This document shows, in pieces, positions 45,118-54,463 of a stretch of DNA of 54,463 nt. Made by a program: the position numbers and the translations under genes. The notes below the pieces were generated by a model. That model saw only the letters and a list, made by a program, of their open reading frames with translations, had not been told where the DNA came from and did no database searches. Numbering within the stretch: the stretch's first letter is position 1; the number at the start of each line of letters is the position of its first letter. The stretch spans positions 1-54,463 of the forward strand of contig ML210347.1 of NCBI GenBank assembly GCA_004369085.1. Reading direction: 5' to 3'. The stretch is from Coprinopsis marcescibilis. Its lineage: Eukaryota > Basidiomycota > Agaricomycetes > Agaricales > Psathyrellaceae.

Positions 45118-48100
45118 ATGGCAGATTCGCAGAGCCTTAAGGTTACAATGTTGGGGGCGGGCCAGGAAGTAGGACGGTCATGTTGTCTGTTGCAATACCG
45201 AGGAAAGACCATTGTATGTGACACTGGAGTACATCCTGCATATAGTGGGATGGCATCCCTGCCCTTTATCGATGATCTGGACTGGAGTACGGTTGACTGT
45301 ATACTTGTTACCCAGTGAGTACCTCGTTTGTTCGTGGTTATACGCTCTGCTCTGACTCCGAGGTAGTTTTCATTTGGACCATGCTGCAGCTCTCACTTAT
45401 ATCACGGAAAAGGTGGAGCAAACTTGTCTTGCTCTGGTTTTGTTAGCTAAATGTGCTCTCTCAGACCAACTTTCGCGATGGAAAGGGCAAGGTGTACATG
45501 ACCCATCCAACAAAAGCCGTACACAAATTCATGATGCAGGACTTTTCTCGGATGAGGTATGTGTTTCTGCCTTTTGTTGGACTTGATTTGATAACATCTT
45601 CAGCTCCTCGACCTCCGACGCGCTCTTTTCGCCATTAGACATGCAAATGTCGCTTGCCTCCATCATCCCTGTATCCGCCCACCAACTTATTAACGTCTGC
45701 CCTGGTATAAGCTTCACTCCATATCACGCCGGCCACGTACTTGGCGCCTGCATGTTCCTTATCGACATTGCTGGTCTCAAAATTCTGTACACTGGCGATT
45801 ACTCTAGAGAAGAAGATCGCCACCTGGTCAAGGCCGAACTCCCGCCAATACGCCCCGACGTTCTCATTGTAGAGAGTACTTACGGTGTACATACTCTGGA
45901 AGGACGAGAAGAAAAAGAAGCTCGGTTTACTTCTCTGGTGCATTCCATCATTAGGCGAGGAGGCCATGTTCTGCTACCTGCGTTTGCTCTTGGTCGCGCT
46001 CAGGAATTGCTGCTCATTCTGGACGATTACTGGAAAAAGCACCCGGACCTGCATAACGTCCCGATTTACTATGCCTCAAGTCTTGCTCGAAAGTGTATGG
46101 CTGTCTACCAGACCTACATTCACACCATGAACGCCAACATTCGAACGAGATTCGCGAAACGCGACAACCCTTTCGTTTTCAAGTATGTATCTCGCCTCAT
46201 AATAAAGCATACCCTCTCAAGCTCTCTCATAGACATATTTCAAACGTACCGCACGCGCGAGGTTGGGAAAAGAAAATCGCAGAAGGACCGCCATGTATTG
46301 TTTTGGCCAGTCCTGGTTTCATGCAAGTCGGCCCTAGTCGAGAATTGTTCGAGCTATGGGCACCAGATGCGCGCAATGGCCTCATTATTACCGGGTACTC
46401 AATCGAAGGAACCCTCGCAAGGGTGAGTCATGGTTTGAATTTCGGGCAGGTTATCTACTCTTCATATCTGCTGTATCTACACTCTACTGCAATGGATATT
46501 TTGTTTCGCAAATTGCCGGTCTGATGAACATGAGCTCAACTGCTTTTCACTCCTCATAGGACATTATGACCGAACCAGAAGACTTCATTGGGCTGAAAGG
46601 AAACACCATCCCGAGGAAGATATCCGTTGATTATATCTCGTTCAGCGCTCATGTGGATTATGCGCAGAATTCTGAATTCATTCAGGCTGTAAGGGCGCAG
46701 CACGTCGTGAGTCTCCATTCCACGCAGCCTTGGAATGTACCCATTAACTTGCTTTACAGGTTTTGGTCCATGGAGAACAGAACACGATGGGCCGCCTACG
46801 CGCCGCCATGGCATCCAAATTCAAGGAGAAGGATGAAGATGTGAAGATTCATACTCCCCGTAACCTAGAGACTCTGGAGCTCTCCTTCCGAGGTGAACGA
46901 GTTGCCAAGGTGAAGTCTATCGCATTGTGGTTATTTTTTATATTGCTGCTGACTTGAGATATTTTTCACTGACAGGCTATCGGTACCCTGGCTGATAAGT
47001 CCCCGCAGTCGAATGACGTCCTTTCTGGACTTTTGGTAGCCAAGGACTACTCGTATACGTTGCTTGACCCAAGGGATTTAAGAGACTTTACGGGTCTGTC
47101 GACATGTATTGTGACGCAGAGGCAGAAGATTGTGCTGGGTGTGCGCTGGGATTTAGTTAGATGGCATTTGGAGGGGATGTATGGGAAGGTGGAGGAAGGT
47201 CTGGATAAGGATGGCGTCCCTACTATGAGGGTACGTTACGTTATTTGGCGCTCGGGTATGGAGGGTTGTTGCTGATCATATCCGTTTGCTTATAGGTTAT
47301 GGGGGTCCTTGATGTGAAGCATACTCAAGAACACGAGTTGACGCTAGAATGGGACTCTAGTGCTAGCAACGATATGATTGCAGACTCCACTTTGGCTTTG
47401 ATTAATGGGATTGATACGAGCCTTGCCTCGGTGAAATGTATGTTCTGTTCGGTTGTCTTTGAGTGGCTCAGTTGCCGCCGTTCTGATTCAAATTTTACGC
47501 TTTCATTCATTCGTCTAATCTCGGGGAAGCCTAATCTGACCTACGCTTCTTCTAGTGACATCTAACAACCATTCGCACTCGCACTCTCATGACCATGACC
47601 AAGAGCATAACCACAAGCACCCTCATGCCGACCTCGAAGGCGAGTCGTCATCTGTTTCGCGAATTCAGCGGCTTGCCATGTTCCTCGAAGCCCATTTCGG
47701 GGAGGTAGAGCTGCACATGCCGGACGAGGGAGAAGACGAGGAACCTGAAGAAGAGGAAGAACAGGAAGAACGCGAACCCGCGCTGCTTGTCCGACTAGAT
47801 GAGGCGTTTGCCCAGATTAACCTCCTATCTCTGGTGCGTTCCCACTTTGCAATAATCTTTTAATTGCTCGATGGCGTCGGAATTCGGCGAGCTCCGGTAT
47901 CCAAACCCATGCCCGTTCTCTGCCATGTTGTCATTCCACCATCTCTTTATGAACACCCGGAGAAACGGCTATTAACTTTGTTTCACTTCCTTTTTCAATT
48001 AGACTGTTACGAGCCCGAACGAGGTGTTGCGCAAGCGTGTCGAAGCCGTACTCGATATGGCGTTGACAACTGTCAGTTCGTTAACGGAATCGTTTACCTC

Positions 48101-48368
48101 TGGGATACCGGTTGGCAGTGAAGATGCCGTAGGGCAGTCGATCAAGGAGTCAAAGGGACTTTCATCTGCGGATTCGGGGGAGCCAACCTCGAAAAAGGGT
48201 GACGTCGGAAGCGGTTGGGATGGGGAACAGGATGGAGACGAGGCGGCGGTTGTTGCGGGAGACAAGGATGGAACATCTGATACGAAGATGCGGGATGGCG
48301 ATTCTGAAGCTGCCGGTGCGGATGAGAAGAGCGCTGATATTGAGGTTGAGCCCACGCCGTCCTCTTAA
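45118..48368 (+). CDS. ysh1: CPSF73-type mRNA 3'-end endonuclease Ysh1
   Basis: Ysh1/CPSF73 cuts pre-mRNA at the poly(A) site within the cleavage and polyadenylation factor. Eleven exons give 813 aa: 45118-45314, 45367-45412, 45465-45556, 45604-46182, 46233-46422, 46560-46706, 46760-46909, 46976-47230, 47296-47437, 47556-47833, 48003-48368. The metallo-beta-lactamase core starts with [14 protein letters not shown]; the zinc motif HFHLDHAA supplies His66, His68, Asp70 and His71. [24 protein letters not shown] and [17 protein letters not shown] follow. The beta-CASP part shows [48 protein letters not shown] and the [11 protein letters not shown] motif. The C-terminal part differs from yeast: a His-rich run at about 605-626, then a Glu-rich stretch and a disordered acidic tail. 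Confidence 0.95.
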
Positions 48369-48699
48369 ACTACTTTCCGAGATTGTTTGTAGTATTCGGG
48401 CTAGGGCTGCTTTGGTAGAATCTTTCCTGTGATACTGATACTGATCCATGTAATAGTGAAGTAGAGTAATGGTACATAAAAATGCAAGGAAGTGAATAAG
48501 ATAAGTGCAGATAAGGGTGAATGTGGCGTGAACGGTCTATGGAGCGAAGGGGCAAAGCTTGTAGTGATAGTACAGAATGATGGTGTCTTACATGTAGAAA
48601 GCGAGGGTGCGTATTCTGAGAAATGATAAAAGTCCGGAGAGAGACTGGGTCTCGAAAGCAGTGTGTCCTTTGCGGAGAGAATGTGGCGGTAGTAGTATG
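48369..48699. other. Convergent 3' intergenic region
   Basis: It lies between the stops of ysh1 and the membrane protein gene. No motif-bearing frame was seen. Confidence 0.5.
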
Positions 48700-49409
48700 T
48701 CATATCGGTTCTGCCTTGGTGATGCTGTAACAGGGTATATTAAACAAGGAAGATCTTGGGGGAAATTTGCACGTGGGACATACCTCCACTTTGAAGCGTT
48801 CAGTGTTATATTCCACCTCCACTTTGCTTGATATTTTGCGCGTCTTTGTTCCTTGTACAAGAGGATTGCAAACGCAACCTTGATGGCAGTTTGCAGCAAC
48901 GCTGTTGCGCATGCTGAAATGAGGATTGGCTTGTGGTAAGGGACGACTCCTTGTGGGACGTCGAAGCTTCTCATGGTTATGAGGGTTGTGAACGTGAGGG
49001 CGATAGCGAGGACGGCTGTCCATACGACGGTGAGAGCGAATGCGCCACCGACAGTGAATATCGAGTAGAATCGCGTCGTGCGTCCGGGATCCTGGGTGAT
49101 AAATGTAACGAGCGATAGGCAGACCGTGTTGGCCACGAATGCGCCTGGAATGATCCACATTGCAGGCGTTATAGGGAGGACCAAAGCCCCAAGAACGAGA
49201 ACGACTGTCGAAGTCAGAAAGGAAAGACTGGCGAGGACAGTGAGTGGACGGGTGAGCGTGTTCATGACATTCGTAGCAGTCTCCTGCTGGGTCAGGTAGA
49301 AAAGGGAAGGATGGGAGGCGCCGGAAGAATGCGATCTTACAGTGTTCATATAGGGATGGACATCAGGGCAACAAAAGAGACGTAAAGTGGCTTTAATATC
49401 ACAGATCAT
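48700..49409 (-). CDS. Four-helix membrane protein, function unknown
   Basis: The preferred model has three exons, with introns of 54 nt (near 49287-49340, donor GTAAGATC) and 59 nt (48725-48783), giving about 198 aa and ending SITKAEPI. Four hydrophobic helices are evident: LTVLASLSFLTSTVVLVLGA, MWIIPGAFVANTVCLSLVTF, YSIFTVGGAFALTVVWTAVL and ILISACATALLQTAIKVAFA, followed by a basic cytosolic tail (LYKEQRRAKYQAKW). This MARVEL-like four-pass layout is common among small agaric membrane proteins, but I cannot assign a family. The start is uncertain: Met at 49409, 49349 or 49265 all keep the helices. Without splicing the last intron, the frame runs on to 48588 with a tail that looks non-coding. 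Confidence 0.65.
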
Positions 49410-49953
49410 GGCAGCGCGGGCGGATGCACAGTATTGATCAGGCGATTCCGAAGTCTCCTCGATGGCTCCGATGGGAACATTGACCAGATTAGTCCATCTG
49501 TTGGTGTAGAAGCACTGTTGGTGTTGCCTTGTTACCTTGATGTTGAGGCGATTCCGTTGAGATCGCGGTTCTCCTATTCGATTATGTTGTGGGGAGAAGC
49601 GCTGACTATCAGATGAAGAAAGGTCAAAATGCAAACATGAGTCTTTCCAATGATCGATTGCCTTGTATCCAGCTGTGTATGTATATACTGTGTAGCACGC
49701 ACCCATCAGAAAGTATAACGACCTTTTGTTACCACAAAGCCAGCGAAGAAGACCATACTGTGAGAGAACTCATGTTCGTGTGTATGTGCCCGCTTGTCCA
49801 CTACTCGTCGTCGTCACTATCGAACTCGACTTTTTGATATTTGCGGGCTTTTTTATTAGGATTTGCTAGCGATGCGCCTTTATGTGGTCGGATAACGGGA
49901 ACTGGCTCTGCATGATAGCGTTAAGCGGCAGCATGGAGCGAAGAGGTGAGGGA
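49410..49953. other. Intergenic region
   Basis: It contains the promoter side of the membrane protein gene and the 3' flank of the next gene. No supported gene. Confidence 0.5.
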
Positions 49954-50905
49954 CTAACTTTCCGCGGGTGATGGACGCTTCTTCTGCTTCTCAGCTTCTG
50001 ATATAGACGACTGTTCCCTGGCTTTCGACGAAATACGAGAAGTCGATGCAACTTCGTTTCTTGCAGTCTGTTGCTGTACTGACTGCTCCGCTGTCCTTGT
50101 GGAAGATGAATTTTCTTTGCTCGATACAATACCCTTAGATACACCTGCCACAACCCTGGTCAAGAAAAGTACACGGTTAAACGAAACACACTCTACCCGT
50201 TTCTGTGGTCCGTGTCCTGGATGCAGACCCCGCGGGGGTGATAGAAGTAGAAAGAGCTGGATAGGCGACGGAGCTGCCATGCAGCCGGCATTTTCGAGAT
50301 TGCGCTTGGAGGGCGATCTGGATAGTATGTCGAAAATCAGGTAATGCTCATATACCATGCAGGGATAGAATATCAGAACTCACATCCAAGAAGATTGTTG
50401 TAGCAAAATCTGCGGCTTCTGCAGGCGCTAGTTCAGTCAGTTCGACGTGTGTTGGTCTTTGTGCTCCTGGTCCAATCGTGAACTGTTGGCAAAGAATCAA
50501 GATGAACACCTCGGCGCTGTTGTGGAGAACCCACCCTTAGCTTCTTTTCAGGTGTAGGATTGACGTTGCCAATATATAGCTCTCCTTCTATGAACAGCTC
50601 AGCAATGCTATCCGCGTATTTCTCCAAGAGGCTATCTTGTGCGCTTTTTCCCTTAAATCGAAGGTATCCCCGATTTGCTGCTATCCAACATGTCATAATT
50701 GACTCGGACGGACCAGGGTTTGGTGAACATTGGCTTCAGTCCAGATACCCTTCCACCAGCGCCCCTGCGAGCCAGATAAACCCAAATGAATTGTCCAGTT
50801 ATCGTCGGAAACGCTCGAAAGTACGACGAAACGATATGCACTCTGGTAAATCACTTGGATGAGTTCATCGAGGGCCCCAAAGTTTGAGAACACGTCGGTT
50901 GACAT
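49954..50905 (-). CDS. 237-residue protein, possibly of the XRCC4/XLF/PAXX group
   Basis: Five exons close in frame: 50749-50905, 50535-50680, 50384-50482, 50197-50317 and 49954-50144. The N-terminal 120 residues look like a compact beta-rich head: YRFVVLSSVSDDNWTIHLGL, then helix DSLLEKYADSIAELFIEGEL, strand KLRFTIGPG, and VELTELAPAEAADFATTIFL. A short helix (IALQAQSRKCRLH) follows, then a Ser/Thr/Gln-rich linker and a basic end (KQKKRPSPAES). This order of strand, helix, strand and C-terminal helix, followed by a disordered basic tail, recalls PAXX and its relatives in non-homologous end joining. That is a guess from shape, not from a signature motif, and the protein could belong to another family entirely. 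Confidence 0.6.
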
Positions 50906-51731
50906 CGGTTGACGATGACGGTTTCAGAACAAGAGAGTGGACGAAAAAATTAATCACCAATGGTGTGGTAGAAGTTGCTATTAACGGTGGCGCTGACATT
51001 GGGGGACCTTGTCCGTAATGTGGTCCGTGCGCATCAGATGACTATTGATCGATGCTGCAAAGCCAAAGAAACTCACATTCCTCAAATTGAACCTACACCC
51101 AGAGACTGGTATTTGGTCTGGTCACTTTTGTGCTCTACTACGGATGCAAAGGCACTGCCAGGCCAGCACAACCATTCTGGCAATCAACGCTATGGCAACG
51201 TCTGAGAGAGTTCTCACTGGCCCAGGCGCCAGGACTCACCTGGCAGTGCGCCCCAGACTTGAAGTCCTTGACTAGTAGAATCAAGTTTCTCGTACTACAA
51301 GCCGTCATGTTCAAAAATCGAGGGTTCAACATAGCAGCTGGTAAAAGCGGAACAAAGTGAGGCTTTCGAATAAATCAACCAAAGACAGAGGCTGGAGATG
51401 TGTTTTATGGTGTCTCGGGATTACGTGTATCTTGCGGGCTCGGACGCTCGTTCAGCATATATAGGCTCGCAGCTCTTGCTTGAGATATTTCGAACAAAGT
51501 GAGAATCGAGAATCTAAAAAACAAAAATTGGCGCCCAGTGTAAGTGTTTATTGGGTAAGGGTTGAACGTTGAACGTTGGGCAGGCAAGCTGCACCTTGTC
51601 GGTACTATGACTCGAAAATGTGTCCAGCCTGCGATCGCTGATCGATGCCCAACGTCAACGGTCGGAGTCAATCACGGTCAACTATATAATCACGACTCTT
51701 CAACAACTCTTGACAAGTAACCACATTGACA
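50906..51731. other. Intergenic region upstream of family member 3
   Basis: No gene is supported. Short frames at 50975-51360 (plus) and 51405-51671 (minus) lack motifs. The segment must hold promoters for the divergent genes on each side. Confidence 0.5.
51683..51689 (+). promoter_or_regulatory. TATA-box-like element upstream of family member 3
   Basis: TATATAA lies 43 bases before the ATG at 51732. The distance is short but plausible for a fungal gene with a brief leader. Confidence 0.35.
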
Positions 51732-53102
51732 ATGGTACCTCAGACACGCATGAAGCGCAAACAGTCACCAACGCTTCCGCCAACTGTATCTGTCTCCAAA
51801 AGGGCACGCCACGATATTTATTTTGTTCTCTGTGGGGACTCCTCAGTGAATGACAATAAATACGCGTTCGCGGGATGCCCTGAAACGTATGAGGTGTGAA
51901 TTCGATCACCTCAAATTTAGCTCACTCAATCTAAACAACCGCTCAGAACGCAATAGGCATTGCAGTGGAAACCTTAGGGCGGTATATGAGCAACCCAAGT
52001 CCCGAAACAATCGTTTTGCGCGTCTCTCATGAAACAAAAAGCGGACAAATGGTGTGGGCGGACATTCGACCTCAAGATTGGCAGACTGTATCCCAGCTAT
52101 GCCAGGAAATTGGAGTTTTTCGAGTGGAAAGGCTCCGGGATCTTCGACAAGTTGTTGGTTCAGCCTCGAAAAGGGAGATATCTGACGGCCTCGGCAACAC
52201 AGTTCCTGCCATTGATGTCGACACGACGGCGGACTCTCAACCAGAAGCACCAGTCGTTAGAATGTTCATGATGAATGGGCCTATTTCACGGAGGGCTCTC
52301 ATTCCTGTTCCAAAAACATACGAGGTACTTCTTGAGCTTCTCTCTTCTCGTGATATACTAACTCTCAGCAATTTCAGGCAGCGCAAGTCGCAGTTTTCAA
52401 TCAATTCAAACAGTATTTGCCTGCGGGCACTCCTCCCGCGCACCTCTCTTTGCGGCCAGCAACATCAGAAAATTCAGAGGACTGTGCGGAGGTGTCATCG
52501 GAGAATTGGAAAATCATATTCCCATTGTCAAAGCTCATTGTCATTCTCAACGAAGGTGGTCCTGAGGGCCTAGGGAGACTATTCGCCATCCAAGCACGGT
52601 ACCCTTCTTGTAATGGGATTCAATGGCGCCCCATCTGCCTTCACCCAATGCCATTGGCTGGTCTAGAAAAAACGGATCTTATCCAACAGCCCTCAACCTA
52701 TCAGGTGAGGGAAAGCTATTATTTACTAAACTCATTTAGTAAGACGTTAATATTGACCTACTATAGCATGCGGTCGCCTCAATCCTAACCATCATTGACA
52801 ACAATCCTATCAGGAAGCAAACTTTACTGAAAGAGTTATACAAAACAAAGGACCAAGACATGAAGCACGCCCTCGATAAGCCATTCCAGCTTGCAGAACC
52901 GCTCAAAATCAAGTTTTACACATTCTCTGGCCCGACAGTAAAGAACCTTGTGAATCGGGATCCCATGTGTGGAAACTGGTTTGATCTCAATGCAACAGAC
53001 GAAGCTTTCAAGATCCCTGAAAATGCGTATGACAATCAGTCAGAATGGAAGAAATATATGCCTCCCGCAGGGCATGTCATTGGGTACTCTTTTAGTGCAT
53101 AG
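51732..53102 (+). CDS. Member 3 of the unrecognised four-exon protein family
   Basis: Exons 51732-51893, 51947-52324, 52378-52704 and 52767-53102 give 400 aa with all introns in phase 0, at the same places as members 1 and 2. Exon 1 is longer (54 codons) and its first 27 residues are basic and unlike the others (MKRKQSPTLPPTVSVSKRAR), a possible nuclear signal; it still ends ETYE. Exon 2 reads IGIAVETLGRYMSNPSPETI, VWADIRPQDWQTV and ends PVPKTYE; exon 3 opens AAQVAVFNQFKQYLP and ends PSTYQ; exon 4 has KFYTFSGPT, AFKIP and the C-terminal WKKYMPPAGHVIGYSFSA. It lies about 12 kb from the other two members and on the opposite strand. No catalytic motif or known domain is visible. Confidence 0.82.
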
Positions 53103-53647
53103 CTATAGTATCAGGGCATGAGATCAGGAGCATATTCAACGGTTATCCCAGTTCAATCCCAAGTCTACATTTCCTTTGTTTCATCATGTACTATTATCAA
53201 TGCCAAATCTTGTCAGAGACCTCTTTTCGTCAGCATATATGCCCTCGGGACTTGGGTGTGGCGGGTCAGAGCCATACGACGCGACGCAGATCCCACCTAG
53301 TAAGGATACTCATAGTTCAAGTGTTCAGGCCCAGTGAAAACGCCGAATGCAGATATTTGCAAAGTAGACAATCTTAACGCATATCCACGCATTCATATGC
53401 TAATTGTATATTTACCTGATATAGCACTGTCAGTTGCGGCTTCCTTGAATTTCAACCAGCTGCATCTAAACGCAAACAAGGAATCCGAGTGTACCATCAA
53501 ACTAATCTTGGGTCAAGATTAGTTTCTCACAATCACCCACAGCCGCGCCGCATCGAGGAGGGCTGTTGGGCGTTGTAACCTTTCTCTAATGCTCTTTAAT
53601 GTCACATTGTCTAAGTTCTTGATTAACCTGGCTGTGAAATTCCTGAC
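53103..53647. other. Intergenic region before the right-edge gene
   Basis: No supported coding frame. If the right-edge gene belongs to a DNA transposon, the element's left terminus should be here; I could not identify a terminal inverted repeat without its partner. Confidence 0.45.
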
Positions 53648-54463
53648 ATGGGGCGACATCGCAAAGCTGGAAATCAGGCTCCTGAGCCGCAGGAGCGGTG
53701 CTACTGCTCTCGTTGTCACGGTACATTGAGGAGCAAGCGTACTGTCAGGAACCACCAGAAAGAGCAACAACGCCTGGCCAAAGGACCGGGTATTCACACA
53801 AACTCTGTTGCAAGCATGAAACGAAAGCCAGGAGAGAATGTCGAGGAGGATGGATTGCAGTGGGGGAACTCGAAACGGATACGCGGGTCCATGGTATGTG
53901 GAACCATATGTGCACATGTCTGTGTCCTCTTACATATTCATATCTTCAGATATCTACTTCTCCTATGGAGTCTGGACGCTCTAGTCCCTGCCCCCATGAA
54001 TCCGACGAGTCTGGGAGCTCCAGAGCATCCCTGCTGAGATCAGGATTTGGTGGCACTGTCAATTCAGGTGCTCATGGGTCTGAAACTGTAACAGCCTCAT
54101 CCAACGAATGTCAAGGAAGCCGGGAACACACACAATCTAGTGGATCCAGTGATGCTCAAGGACCGGAGAGTGGTACCCAGCGCACTGATAGAGCTACAGC
54201 TACACCAGGTACTAACGGTGCAGGTCAGGGTGGTCTGGACAGCGCAAACGAGGACAGTGAGGACAGTATTGATGCTAGAGGCCCCTGGGAGAGTGGTATG
54301 GATGGTCGGCAGGGAGAGGGTGAATATGACGCAACCAAGGAATGCAGTTCTACGGAACAGCAGGCGGCGACACCAGGGCAGGATACTAACCAAAGGGTTG
54401 ACAGTCCTGGTGATGGCCAAACCTTCCGTGGACCTGGCGAACAGGATGCATCGACAGATGATA
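53648..54463 (+). CDS. 5' part of a probable transposon-encoded protein (Tnp2-like), runs off the edge
   Basis: Exon 1 (53648-53893, 82 codons) joins through a 56-nt intron to exon 2 at 53950, which stays open to the window end in the same frame. Near the N-terminus, RCYCSRCHGTLRSKRTVRNH carries three Cys and two His spaced like the small zinc-binding segment that opens many Agaricomycete transposase proteins of the Tnp2/CACTA and related groups. It is followed by a long Ser/Gly/Asp/Glu-rich disordered stretch, also usual in those proteins before the transposase core. The core itself is outside the window, so the assignment rests on the N-terminal motif and layout. It could instead be another cysteine-rich nuclear protein. 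Confidence 0.5.

Noticed and set aside
48588..48783. Unspliced C-terminal extension of the four-helix protein
   Set aside because: A good donor (GTATGTCC) and acceptor (TTACAG) remove it and give a short basic end; the extension looks like 3' untranslated sequence.
1..54463. tRNA, rRNA or CRISPR features
   Set aside because: I saw no cloverleaf with matching arms, no rRNA-like block and no regular short spaced repeats; the only tandem repeats are the Helitron units and the 69-bp duplication.

Overview
The window looks like nuclear DNA of a mushroom-forming basidiomycete (Agaricomycetes). Genes are split by many introns of about 45-65 nt with GT..AG ends, several microexons occur, and the gene content fits: SAGA subunit Ada2, the CPSF73 endonuclease, an F-box protein of the agaric expanded type, a GH92 mannosidase, a glyoxal-oxidase-type copper radical oxidase and membrane P450s. 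Exon models were built by eye from splice sites and frame continuity; most multi-exon models close exactly in frame.

Layout. The left edge (1-302) is the 3' end of a Helitron: the last 44 codons of its helicase, three GC-rich 28-bp repeats, two hairpins and a CTAA terminus. Next come a 1613-aa coiled-coil/membrane protein (602-5546, +), a 23-exon GH92 alpha-mannosidase (5962-9755, -), a 2.9-kb gene-poor stretch, an F-box gene (12674-14680, +), a divergent protein kinase (16631-17746, -), a copper radical oxidase with GPI-type tail (18819-21493, -), ada2 (22987-25447, -), an unresolved expressed-looking region (25647-26610), a secreted class 3 lipase (27459-28908, +), a decayed P450 copy (29341-31740, -) and an intact P450 (32393-34927, -).

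From 36 kb on there are two members of an unrecognised four-exon gene family (36476-37812 and 38371-39615, both -), a large disordered protein ending in a Ulp1/C48-like fold without its cysteine (40102-43816, +), a small basic protein (44562-44892, -) divergent from ysh1/CPSF73 (45118-48368, +), a four-helix membrane protein (48700-49409, -), a 237-aa protein that might belong to the XRCC4/XLF/PAXX group (49954-50905, -), a third member of the four-exon family (51732-53102, +), and the start of a probable transposon gene running off the right edge (53648 on, +).

No single pathway links the genes. Housekeeping functions (SAGA chromatin adaptor, mRNA 3'-end processing) are interleaved with secreted enzymes for growth on plant or fungal polymers (GH92, copper radical oxidase, lipase). 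Two local tandem expansions stand out: the P450 pair, one copy dead, and the four-exon family with three intact copies sharing every intron position. The latter is the best candidate here for something undescribed.
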